Source of the DNA: an uncultured Eubacteriales bacterium
GTDB taxonomy: Bacteria; Bacillota; Clostridia; Oscillospirales; CAG-272
Assembly (NCBI GenBank): GCA_905201895.1
Contig: CAJKPX010000091.1
Span: forward strand, 1 to 6,360
Direction of reading: 5' to 3'
Length of the DNA: 6,360 bases
Made by a program: the position numbers and the translations under genes. The notes beneath the pieces were generated by a model. The model made no database searches and was not told where the DNA came from. It was given only the letters and a program-made list of their open reading frames with translations. This document shows positions 1-5,710 of the stretch, one piece after another (position 1 is the stretch's first letter; every line of letters starts with the position of its first letter).

Positions 1-170
1 CCATATCTTGAGTCAAAAGACGTCCCCTTGACATCTTGATACACCTTCGGGAAAGTTTTTGAAGGGGTACAGGGGAAACTTTTTTCAAAAAGTTTCCCCT
101 GTCAAAAACAAAATATCATAAATCTTACGCTAACGAAGCTTTTACTCAAGAAGTTCCCCCTGCATAAATC
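1..170. repeat. Intergenic palindrome and short repeats downstream of ligA
   Basis: No gene is visible here. The main element is a perfect inverted repeat: 16-nt arms at 69-84 and 87-102, reading ACAGGGGAAACTTTTT and its complement around a 2-nt centre. A smaller stem, CCTTC/GAAGG, lies at 44-48 and 61-65. Two outer arms, CTTGAGTCAAAAG (8-20) and CTTTTACTCAAG (139-150), are complementary apart from one inserted base. An 11-bp direct repeat, CATAAATCTTA, occurs at 117-127 and 163-173, and the second copy covers the ligA stop codon. The big hairpin could end ligA transcription on the minus strand, but no T-run follows it on either strand. From memory, GGGGAAACTTTTT palindromes of this kind are common dispersed intergenic elements in Clostridia. 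That is recollection, not a search result. Confidence 0.6.
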
Positions 171-2174
171 TTATCTCTCTCTTTTCTCAATCATACTCAT
201 CAGCGTTTCCTCGTCGATGACGGGGACGCCGAGCGATTGCGCCTTGGTGAGCTTGGAGCCTGCCGCCTCTCCCGCGACCACGTAGGAGGTCTTGGAGGAA
301 ACCGAGCCCGACACCTTTCCGCCCGCCGCCTTGATCCTGGCGGCTGCTTCGTCGCGCGTCATGGTGGGAAGCGTGCCCGTGAGCACAAAGGTGAGCCCCT
401 TGAAAAGATCGTCGGTCTCCTTTGCGGTCGCCTCGGTGAGAAGCCCCGCAGCGGCGAGACGCTCGCAAAGCTCCACGTTTTGCGGATGCGAGAAGAAATT
501 GACCACGCAATCTGCCGTGATCTGTCCGAAATCGGGGAGGGAGCAGAGCCCCTCCGCGGTGGCGGCACGGCAGGCGTCCAGCGTGCGGAAGCGTGCCGCA
601 AGAGCAGCAGCAGCCACCTCGCCCACGTTGCGGATGCCGAGCGCGTAGATCAGGCGCTCCAGCCCCGCGCTCTTGGAGCGCTCAATCGCCTCGATCAGAT
701 TCTGCGCCGATTTTTCACCCATGCGCTCCATCCCCGCAATCTGCTCGGCACGGAGCGAATAGAGATCCGCCGCATCGGTAATCAGGTTGTTTTTCAGAAG
801 CGCATCCACGATCTGCGGTCCGAGTCCGTCGATGTTCATGGCATCCTTGGATGCAAAATGCTCGATCCCACGCGAGAGCTGTGCGGGGCATTTGCTATTG
901 GTGCAGCGCGTTGCCGCGCCCTCGTCGGCATCGTAGAACACGGGCTCTCCGCAGGAGGGACAATGCGTGGGCATGAAAAACTCGCGCGCATTGCCAGAAC
1001 GGAGCTCGGGATGCGACCTGACCACCTCGGGGATGATGTCGCCCGCCTTTTGCACCGTGACAATATCCCCGATGTGAATATCGCGCTCGCGGATGAATTC
1101 GAGATTATGCAGCGTTGCACGCGAAACCGTGGTACCTGCCAGACGAACGGGCGCGAGCACCGCCGTGGGGGTCAGCACACCCGTGCGCCCCACCGCAACC
1201 GTGACATCCTCGAGTCGGGTTTGCTTTTGCTCGGGCGGGAACTTGTACGCCACCGCCCATTTTGGGGTGTTGGTGCCCTCGCCGAGTCGGACGCGATCGG
1301 AAAGTTTGTCAATTTTCACAACAATTCCGTCAATGTCGTAGGCAAGCGAATCGCGCAGCTCGCCCACGTGCTCAATGTGGCGAACGATCTCCTCGCCGCT
1401 GTTGGTGCAGATGCGGTTTTCCAACACGTGGAAGCCGAGCTCTGCCAGGCGATCGAGCGTTTCGGCGTGCGTTTTGGGGGCACGCCCGTCGGTATAGAGG
1501 CTTCCCTCCTGGAAATTAAACACGAAAATATCGAGCGCGCGCTCTGCCGCAACCTTGGGATCAAGCTGACGGAGCGAGCCCGCCGCCGCATTTCGCGGAT
1601 TGGCAAGCAGGCTCTGCCCTGCCGCCTCGCGTGCCGCATTGAGTCGCTCAAACACACGGCGCGGCATGTAGACCTCACCGCGCACCGTGAGCGAGAGAGG
1701 CTCAGGGAGCTTCATGGGGATCGAGAATACCGTGCGCAGATTTTGCGTCACGTCCTCGCCAACAAAGCCGTCTCCACGCGTAGCTCCCTGCACGAAAACG
1801 CCGTCCACGTAGCGCAAAGAGACCGAAAGACCGTCGATCTTGGGCTCCACCGAATAGTACGGCGCCTCGCCCATCTGCCCCTCCACGCGCGCAACAAAAT
1901 CGAGCAGCTCCTCGTAGGAAAAAACGTCGGAGAGCGAATTCATCTGCACCGTGTGGGTCACCTTTTCAAATTTATCAAGCGGCTTGCCGCCCACACGTTG
2001 GGTCGGCGAGGCAGGGTCATAGAGCTCGGGATGCTCCGCCTCAAGCGCGAGCAGCTCGGCATACATGCGGTCATATTCATAGTCCGAAATCTCGGGATCG
2101 TCGTCCACGTAGTAGCGCTTTGCGTGATAGAGCAGCTTTGCGCGCAGCTTGCGGATCCGTTCGGCAATTTCCAT
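171..2174 (-). CDS. ligA: NAD-dependent DNA ligase LigA
   Basis: Seals nicks in duplex DNA during replication and repair, using NAD+ to adenylate the enzyme. The 667-residue product is full length (E. coli LigA has 671). Domain Ia (1-65) carries the NMN-binding Y21, D31, Y34 and D35, with Y22 where E. coli has His. The nucleotidyltransferase domain holds the adenylated lysine K112 in KIDG, RGDG (133-136), RGEVYMPR (165-172), DGIVVK (282-287) and K311 in WAVAYKFPP. An OB fold follows (about 315-400). The zinc finger ligands are C405, C408, C424 and C429. Helix-hairpin-helix repeats span about 440-580 and a BRCT domain spans 590-667. The start at 2174 has AAGGAG 8 nt upstream. A longer in-frame start at 2300 is excluded because it lies upstream of the promoter. 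The gene stands alone and is divergent from hpf. No key residue is missing. Confidence 0.98.
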   Translation of the reverse strand: MEIAERIRKLRAKLLYHAKRYYVDDDPEISDYEYDRMYAELLALEAEHPELYDPASPTQRVGGKPLDKFEKVTHTVQMNSLSDVFSYEELLDFVARVEGQMGEAPYYSVEPKIDGLSVSLRYVDGVFVQGATRGDGFVGEDVTQNLRTVFSIPMKLPEPLSLTVRGEVYMPRRVFERLNAAREAAGQSLLANPRNAAAGSLRQLDPKVAAERALDIFVFNFQEGSLYTDGRAPKTHAETLDRLAELGFHVLENRICTNSGEEIVRHIEHVGELRDSLAYDIDGIVVKIDKLSDRVRLGEGTNTPKWAVAYKFPPEQKQTRLEDVTVAVGRTGVLTPTAVLAPVRLAGTTVSRATLHNLEFIRERDIHIGDIVTVQKAGDIIPEVVRSHPELRSGNAREFFMPTHCPSCGEPVFYDADEGAATRCTNSKCPAQLSRGIEHFASKDAMNIDGLGPQIVDALLKNNLITDAADLYSLRAEQIAGMERMGEKSAQNLIEAIERSKSAGLERLIYALGIRNVGEVAAAALAARFRTLDACRAATAEGLCSLPDFGQITADCVVNFFSHPQNVELCERLAAAGLLTEATAKETDDLFKGLTFVLTGTLPTMTRDEAAARIKAAGGKVSGSVSSKTSYVVAGEAAGSKLTKAQSLGVPVIDEETLMSMIEKRER

Positions 2175-2182
2175 ATTTGCGT

Positions 2183-2188
2183 CTCCTT
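2183..2188 (-). promoter_or_regulatory. Ribosome binding site of ligA
   Basis: AAGGAG on the minus strand, 8 nt before the ATG at 2174. It decides the start against the longer open frame that reaches 2300, which has its ATG upstream of the transcription start. Confidence 0.9.
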
Positions 2189-2195
2189 TTTTCGG

Positions 2196-2254
2196 TGGCG
2201 TGGCAAATGCTTCGCCAAGGATTGGAAAGCGCAGACCCCCTGAAAGGTCCGCGC
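2196..2254 (-). promoter_or_regulatory. ligA leader with two hairpins
   Basis: The transcript leader predicted from the promoter runs from about 2261 to 2175. It can form a 9-bp stem with one G-U pair (arms 2246-2254 and 2229-2237, 8-nt loop) and a 5-bp stem TGGCG/CGCCA (2213-2217 and 2196-2200). The second lies about 8 nt upstream of the ribosome binding site. No T-run follows either stem and I do not recognise a riboswitch class. The hairpins may affect mRNA stability or translation, or may have no role. Confidence 0.4.
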
Positions 2255-2267
2255 ACACTCTCTTATT

Positions 2268-2296
2268 ATTATACCAAAAAAATTTTGATCTGTCAA
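2268..2296 (-). promoter_or_regulatory. Sigma-A promoter of ligA
   Basis: On the minus strand, TTGACA (2296-2291), a 17-bp spacer and TATAAT (2273-2268) match both consensus hexamers exactly. TGG directly before the -10 box adds an extended -10 motif. Transcription should start near 2261, giving a leader of about 87 nt. Confidence 0.92.
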
Positions 2297-2378
2297 TCAC
2301 CCTCCCCTACTTTTTTTCGTTTTTCTTCGTCAAAAAGCACAAGCATTCTGTCAATACGGAAAAATTTGTTGTGGTATC

Positions 2379-2407
2379 TTTACACGCCTGCGAAAATATG
2401 CTATAAT
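2379..2407 (+). promoter_or_regulatory. Sigma-A promoter of hpf
   Basis: TTTACA (2379-2384), a 17-bp spacer and TATAAT (2402-2407), with TGC just before the -10 box as an extended -10. Transcription should start near 2413-2415. The -35 box is 82 bp from the divergent ligA -35 box, so one regulator bound between them could in principle influence both genes. No sigma-B or sigma-H type sequence is evident in place of these boxes. Confidence 0.9.
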
Positions 2408-2412
2408 AAGAG

Positions 2413-2449
2413 TGCGGAACAGAACCGCAAGACTTTGCCCACGTGGGCA
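2413..2449 (+). promoter_or_regulatory. hpf leader: small hairpin and 14-bp palindrome
   Basis: The 5' leader starts with TGCGG/CCGCA (2413-2417 and 2425-2429, 7-nt loop). A perfect 14-bp palindrome, TGCCCACGTGGGCA (2436-2449), follows and ends only 4 nt before the AGGAAGG ribosome binding site. It could be a dyad operator just downstream of the start site, or an RNA stem that limits translation. The pattern is visible; the role is inferred. Confidence 0.5.
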
Positions 2450-2453
2450 TGAA

Positions 2454-2460
2454 AGGAAGG
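2454..2460 (+). promoter_or_regulatory. Ribosome binding site of hpf
   Basis: AGGAAGG, 8 nt before the ATG at 2469. It decides the start against the in-frame ATG at 2412, which sits at or before the predicted transcription start. Confidence 0.9.
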
Positions 2461-2468
2461 TACCCTAT

Positions 2469-2999
2469 ATGAAGATCACCGTTGTTGGCAGACAGATGAA
2501 CGTTTACGACGACATGAAAGCACTCATCGAGAAAAAGATGAAGAAGCTGGATAAGTTTTTTAGCGGCGAGGGGGACGCGACCGTCACCTTGAGCTGTAAG
2601 CATAATGAGAGAAACATTGAGATCACGATCTCGGCATCGGGCACCCTCTTCCGCAGCGAGGTGGGCGCCGAGAGCTTCCGCGATGCACTCGACGCTGCGG
2701 TTTCCAACATTGAGCGTCAGATCCGCAAGAACAAAACGCGCCTGGCACGCCGCCTGCGCGAGGGCGTATTTATCCCGCCCGCTCCCGACGAATTCGACGA
2801 CATCGCCGCAGACGAGGAGGAGATCATCCGCACCAAAACCTATTCCACCAAGCCCATGTCGCCCGAGGAGGCGATCCTGCAGATGAATCTGCTCGGGCAT
2901 CAGTTCTTCGTTTTCACCGATGACCAGAGCGGAGCGGTCTGCGTGGTCTACACCCGCCGCGACGGCGCATACGGTTTGATCGTTCCAGAGGCGGAATAA
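2469..2999 (+). CDS. hpf: Ribosome hibernation promoting factor, long form
   Basis: Binds the 30S subunit in the mRNA/tRNA channel in slow-growing or stressed cells and, in the long form, pairs ribosomes into inactive 100S dimers. The 176-residue product has the two-part long architecture (B. subtilis homologue about 189 residues). The N-terminal RaiA/YfiA-type domain covers about 1-98 and includes the basic helix IERQIRKNKTRLARRLREG (81-99). An acidic linker spans about 107-119. The C-terminal dimerisation domain (about 121-176) includes SPEEAILQMNLLGHQFFVF (131-149) and VVYTRRDGAYGLI (159-171), typical of the family. It is the first gene after its own strong promoter. A large hairpin follows 28 nt past the stop, then a lipoprotein gene. 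The long form fits a Firmicute rather than a gammaproteobacterium. Confidence 0.96.
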   Translation: MKITVVGRQMNVYDDMKALIEKKMKKLDKFFSGEGDATVTLSCKHNERNIEITISASGTLFRSEVGAESFRDALDAAVSNIERQIRKNKTRLARRLREGVFIPPAPDEFDDIAADEEEIIRTKTYSTKPMSPEEAILQMNLLGHQFFVFTDDQSGAVCVVYTRRDGAYGLIVPEAE

Positions 3000-3027
3000 C
3001 ACAGAAACACAGGTCCCCGTACCACAG

Positions 3028-3068
3028 CCTGTCACCCCCCGCATTTTGCGGGGGGTGACAGGGATTTT
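3028..3068 (+). terminator. Strong hairpin after hpf, weak T-run (partial terminator?)
   Basis: A perfect 16-bp stem, CCTGTCACCCCCCGCA (3028-3043) with its complement (3047-3062), closes a TTT loop and is followed by GATTTT. The stem is very stable, but the T-run is short and offset by two bases, so termination may be incomplete. No promoter fits between this hairpin and the lipoprotein start at 3100, so the next gene probably depends on read-through. It could also be a dispersed intergenic palindrome or an mRNA 3'-end stabiliser. Confidence 0.65.
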
Positions 3069-3099
3069 ATCGGCAAAAAAGAAAGGAGAACACAAAGCC

Positions 3100-3711
3100 A
3101 TGAAGAAAACACTCACCGTCCTACTCACCCTCTCGCTCCTTTTGTCCCTGCTCGCCTCCTGTACCACGCCCGATGCACCGCCGCAGGGCGACGGAACAGG
3201 CGAAGGTGACACAACCGAGCAGAGCACCGAAGCGCAAACCGATTCGTTCTTCACCCCTACGGAGTGGTCGCCGGAGGTCAAAGAATTTTGGGATACTCTG
3301 CTCGCAGGAGAGGCAACAATGCCCGAAAAGGTGACCGCCACCGACTATTGGTCGCTTTCCTCCCAATTTCCGAAGGGTGAGGACGTCACCGACACCGAGC
3401 AAATTGCGGCAATTCTCGATGCGATCAAGGCATGCGACGCCTACCTGACAAAGCCTGTCTCGCATCCCGATTATTTGTTCACCAATATCAGTGGAGTTTC
3501 TTGGGATACAGAGAACGGGAGCTTTCTCTTTGCCGTTGCATACACACCGCTTCCGGAAGATGGCGGCGGGTTCAAAAACGTGTATTGCTTAAGCCTATCG
3601 CTCTTGGCGCCGGCAGGAGGAATGCAGGCGTTCACCACATCCTTTGAGCTGACGAACGAGCAATATTCCACGGTCAAGCAGGCATTGAACACGGCGCTCG
3701 GAAAGAGTTGA
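3100..3711 (+). CDS. Small lipoprotein of unknown function
   Basis: I do not recognise a family. The 203-residue product begins with a lipoprotein signal: MKK, a leucine-rich core and the lipobox LASC with the lipidated Cys at residue 21. A Thr/Asp/Glu/Gly/Pro-rich spacer of about 28 residues follows, as is usual for tethering a domain outside the membrane. The remaining ~150 residues form a compact, soluble-looking domain with several Trp and Tyr and no further membrane segment. The start at 3100 has AAAGGAG 11 nt upstream. A longer in-frame ATG at 3046 lies inside the preceding hairpin and is unlikely. The gene sits 100 nt after hpf with no promoter of its own in view and is closed by a strong terminator. 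A role with hpf is not shown. Reality of the gene is well supported; function is open. Confidence 0.8.
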   Translation: MKKTLTVLLTLSLLLSLLASCTTPDAPPQGDGTGEGDTTEQSTEAQTDSFFTPTEWSPEVKEFWDTLLAGEATMPEKVTATDYWSLSSQFPKGEDVTDTEQIAAILDAIKACDAYLTKPVSHPDYLFTNISGVSWDTENGSFLFAVAYTPLPEDGGGFKNVYCLSLSLLAPAGGMQAFTTSFELTNEQYSTVKQALNTALGKS

Positions 3712-3735
3712 ACCAAATCCGGCAGTCACTGCATC

Positions 3736-3772
3736 GCACGCCGCCCCACTTCAGAGGGCGGCGTGCTTTTTT
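3736..3772 (+). terminator. Rho-independent terminator after the lipoprotein gene
   Basis: An 11-bp perfect GC-rich stem, GCACGCCGCCC (3736-3746) with GGGCGGCGTGC (3756-3766), has a 9-nt loop and is directly followed by six T (3767-3772). It starts 25 nt after the stop codon and should end the hpf-lipoprotein transcript, isolating the downstream importer. Confidence 0.95.
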
Positions 3773-3973
3773 GATCGACCGATTTCTCCGCAAAGCGACC
3801 GTCTTTGTCGTTTTATGCATAAATTTCTGTATATATTCACCATTTATGCAAGACTATCTTTTTTATCAGAATTGCGGGCAAACACGAAAAACAGTTTTTT
3901 TCAACCTTATTTTATGTATAAAGGTCTTTTTGTGGGGCATAAAAAATTTTTTCGAGAAATTTCAAAAAAGGGG
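3773..3973 (+). promoter_or_regulatory. AT-rich control region with repeated TTTATGCA half-sites
   Basis: No gene is supported here. The motif TTTATGC or its complement recurs: perfect palindrome TTTATGCATAAA (3812-3823), ATTTATGCA (3842-3850), near-identical TTTATGTATAAA (3911-3922), GCATAAAA (3937-3944) and ATTTATGC (3987-3994, inside the promoter spacer). The 3816-3824 and 3842-3850 copies form a 9-bp inverted repeat. A/T tracts (AAAAAATTTTTT at 3941-3952, GAAATTTC at 3956-3963, A6 at 3964-3969) lie just before the -35 box and could act as an UP element or bend the DNA. A repressor or activator of amino-acid uptake is a reasonable inference. Arginine-regulator boxes are similar but do not match well. 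Confidence 0.45.
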
Positions 3974-4002
3974 TTGACAAATGAATATTTATGCGTTATA
4001 AT
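3974..4002 (+). promoter_or_regulatory. Consensus sigma-A promoter of the amino-acid importer
   Basis: TTGACA (3974-3979), a 17-bp spacer and TATAAT (3997-4002) match both consensus hexamers exactly. Transcription should start near 4009, giving a short leader of about 36 nt with no room for a riboswitch. A half-site ATTTATGC (3987-3994) lies in the spacer, where a bound repressor would block RNA polymerase. So strong a promoter usually needs such control. Confidence 0.94.
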
Positions 4003-4031
4003 ATCGGCATCGTTATTTCAAAAAACTTTTT

Positions 4032-4036
4032 GGAGG
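4032..4036 (+). promoter_or_regulatory. Ribosome binding site of the binding-protein gene
   Basis: GGAGG, 8 nt before the ATG at 4045. It decides the start against an in-frame ATG at 3991, which lies inside the promoter. Confidence 0.92.
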
Positions 4037-4044
4037 AAAAAATC

Positions 4045-4917
4045 ATGAAAAAACTAATCAGCATTCTGCTTGTGGCGGTTCTGCTCGTCACCTCGGTCGC
4101 ATCCTTTGCATCCTGCTCGGGCGGCGACAAGATCATCGTTCACACCAACGCATTCTTCGCCCCCTTCGAGTACTACGACGGCACCGAGATCAAGGGCGTT
4201 GACGTGGAGATCATGAATCTCGTTGGCAAGAAGATGGGCAAGGAGATCGAATTCGTAAACGTTGAGTTCTCTGCCATCATTGATAACGTCAAGGACGGCG
4301 TTGTTTGCGATGCGGGTGCCGCAGGCATCACCATCACCGACACGAGAAAAGAGAAGGTTGACTTCTCCATTCCCTACTACACCTCCGTGCAGTACGTTAT
4401 CTTCGAGGCTGCAAACACCGATATCGTAACCAAAACGGTGAACGGCACCGAGTACCTCGTTTGGGAAGCGCTCGCAGGCAAGACGCTCGGCGTGCAGACC
4501 GATACCACAGGCTGGATCTACACCGACGGTGAGATCAACGCAACCGAGGAGGATGAGGCTTACGGATACGACGGCGTGCTCTACGGCACCAACACCAAGC
4601 TCAACTGCTATGACAACGCTCAGCTCGCTGCAGACGCGATCACCGCAAAGCAGATCGACGCCGTAATCATCGACGAGCTCCCTGCGCAGTTCATCGTTTC
4701 CAAGAACAGCAAGTTCAAGTGCGTTCCCCTTTACTACTCGGGCGAAACCGATGCCGACGACGCTCCCGTTGAGGAGCAGTACGCAATCTGCGTTACCAAG
4801 GGCAACAAGGAGCTGCTCGACGCCATCAACGCAGTTCTTGAGGACCTGATGAAGAAGGATGCCGACGGCATGACCCAGATCGAAAAGATGGTTATGACCC
4901 ACATGGGCATGAAATAA
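4045..4917 (+). CDS. Polar amino-acid ABC importer, solute-binding lipoprotein
   Basis: Captures an amino acid outside the membrane and delivers it to the permease encoded next. The 290-residue product has a lipoprotein signal (MKK, hydrophobic core, FASC with Cys at 24; F at -3 is less usual than L). The mature part is the family 3 solute-binding fold: FFAPFEYYDG (37-46), VDVEIMNLVGKKMGKEI (52-68), then AGITITDTRKEKVDFSIPYY (93-112), whose R101 is expected to hold the ligand carboxylate. AVIIDELPA (206-214) supplies D210 for the ligand amino group. LAGKTLGVQTDTTG (143-156) marks the second lobe. Odd points: W157 follows TTG where many relatives have Asp, and residues 158-187 look about ten longer than usual and acidic. 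The ligand cannot be named; a polar amino acid is likely. Lysine codons are mostly AAG, suggesting high expression. Confidence 0.93.
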   Translation: MKKLISILLVAVLLVTSVASFASCSGGDKIIVHTNAFFAPFEYYDGTEIKGVDVEIMNLVGKKMGKEIEFVNVEFSAIIDNVKDGVVCDAGAAGITITDTRKEKVDFSIPYYTSVQYVIFEAANTDIVTKTVNGTEYLVWEALAGKTLGVQTDTTGWIYTDGEINATEEDEAYGYDGVLYGTNTKLNCYDNAQLAADAITAKQIDAVIIDELPAQFIVSKNSKFKCVPLYYSGETDADDAPVEEQYAICVTKGNKELLDAINAVLEDLMKKDADGMTQIEKMVMTHMGMK

Positions 4918-4939
4918 TGAAAACCGAATAAACCGACAT

Positions 4940-4974
4940 GAAAAAGAACGATGCCTCCGGCAGAGTTCTTTTTC
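4940..4974 (+). terminator. Terminator-like hairpin between binding-protein and permease genes
   Basis: GAAAAAGAAC (4940-4949) pairs with GTTCTTTTTC (4965-4974), and TGCC/GGCA (4952-4955 and 4959-4962) closes a TCC loop. GA opposite GA (4950-4951 and 4963-4964) separates the two stems and can form tandem sheared G-A pairs. The stem is followed by T5 and preceded by A5, the layout of a modest intrinsic terminator. No convincing promoter lies between it and the permease, so partial read-through is the likely arrangement. It would also protect the 3' end of the binding-protein message. Confidence 0.7.
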
Positions 4975-5017
4975 GTGTGTATACCCTAAATAATGAAAGC
5001 AATCAAGGAACAAAGGA

Positions 5018-5710
5018 ATGGATTTTTTTAATAAAATTATCGAGCTTTTCTCCAGCCAGAAATACATGAGCAGTATTTTGGAGGGACTCAAAACCACGCT
5101 CATCATCTCGGTGCTCGCCGCCCTGCTCGGTTTGGTGCTCGGAACGGTGCTTGCAATCGTTTCGATCTCCCGAGATTCCAAATGGACGCGCCTGCCCAAG
5201 ATACTCTGCAAGCTCTACATCACTGTGATCCGCGGCACGCCTATGGCGCTCCAGCTCTTTATCATGGCATACGTGGTGTTCGCGATCCGCGGCTTTCCGC
5301 AGATAATCACGGCAACCATTGCATTTGGTCTGAACTCCAGCGCCTACGTTGCCGAAAATATCCGCGCCGGCATCCTCTCGGTTGACATCGGGCAAACCGA
5401 GGCAGGTCGCGCGTTGGGTCTGCCCGGACACATCACCATGCAAAAAATCGTGATCCCGCAGGCGATCAAAAACGTGATCCCCGCAATCGGCAACGAGCTG
5501 ATCGCCCTGATTAAGGAAACCTCGATCGTGAGCATGATCGGTATGTATGACCTGACGATGGCTGCCAAGATCATCGGAAGCGGACAAAACATGGCAAGCT
5601 ACGTTGTTCCCATGACGGTAACGGCGATGTTCTATCTGGGAATCGTGTATCTGCTCACCTTTGGCATTAAAACGATAGAAAAGAGGCTCAGAGCAAGTGA
5701 TAAGCGTTAA
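5018..5710 (+). CDS. Polar amino-acid ABC importer, permease
   Basis: Forms the membrane channel of the importer, receiving substrate from the lipoprotein and coupling to the ATPase. The 230-residue product has the size and order of HisM/GlnP family permeases. A first long hydrophobic segment covers about 25-50. The family stretch VIRGTPMALQLF (70-81) follows, with further segments to about 90, 95-115 and 150-190, and a last one at about 196-217. The cytoplasmic EAA loop, where the ATPase docks, is at 128-147 (EAGRALGLPG, then ITMQKIVIP) and is intact. The start at 5018 has AAGGAA 7 nt upstream. A second, very close AAAGGA directly abuts the ATG. The gene follows the terminator-like hairpin after the binding protein, and its last 14 bp overlap the ATPase gene. 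Only one permease is visible, so it probably acts as a homodimer. Confidence 0.96.
   Translation: MDFFNKIIELFSSQKYMSSILEGLKTTLIISVLAALLGLVLGTVLAIVSISRDSKWTRLPKILCKLYITVIRGTPMALQLFIMAYVVFAIRGFPQIITATIAFGLNSSAYVAENIRAGILSVDIGQTEAGRALGLPGHITMQKIVIPQAIKNVIPAIGNELIALIKETSIVSMIGMYDLTMAAKIIGSGQNMASYVVPMTVTAMFYLGIVYLLTFGIKTIEKRLRASDKR

Noticed and set aside
69..102. Calling the palindrome a classic intrinsic terminator of ligA.
   Set aside because: The stem is strong, but no T-run follows on either strand; it is reported as a repeat with possible terminator function instead.
237..2243. A 668-codon open frame on the plus strand, antisense to ligA.
   Set aside because: It is the mirror of the ligA frame in GC-rich codons, has no recognisable domains, is rich in Arg/His/Ala, and the minus-strand ligase is certain.
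2307..3341. A 344-codon minus-strand open frame across hpf and the lipoprotein start.
   Set aside because: It runs antisense to two well-supported genes, crosses the hpf promoter and the 16-bp hairpin, and shows no family features.
3708..3977. An 89-codon plus-strand open frame in the importer control region.
   Set aside because: It starts inside the lipoprotein stop region, contains the intrinsic terminator and control region, and has low-complexity Phe/Lys/Cys-rich content without a ribosome binding site.
4003..4044. A riboswitch in the importer leader.
   Set aside because: The predicted leader is only about 36 nt and shows no aptamer-like structure.
4940..4974. A kink-turn in the intergenic hairpin because of the GA/GA mismatch.
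   Set aside because: The 3-nt bulge next to the tandem G-A pairs that defines a kink-turn is missing; the internal loop is symmetrical.
4993..5031. A 12-codon micro-ORF overlapping the permease start, considered as a leader peptide.
   Set aside because: No ribosome binding site precedes it, and its codons show no run of one amino acid that would suggest attenuation.
4054..5211. A 385-codon minus-strand open frame under the binding-protein and permease genes.
   Set aside because: It is a shadow of two clear importer genes and crosses the intergenic hairpin without a ribosome binding site or domain.
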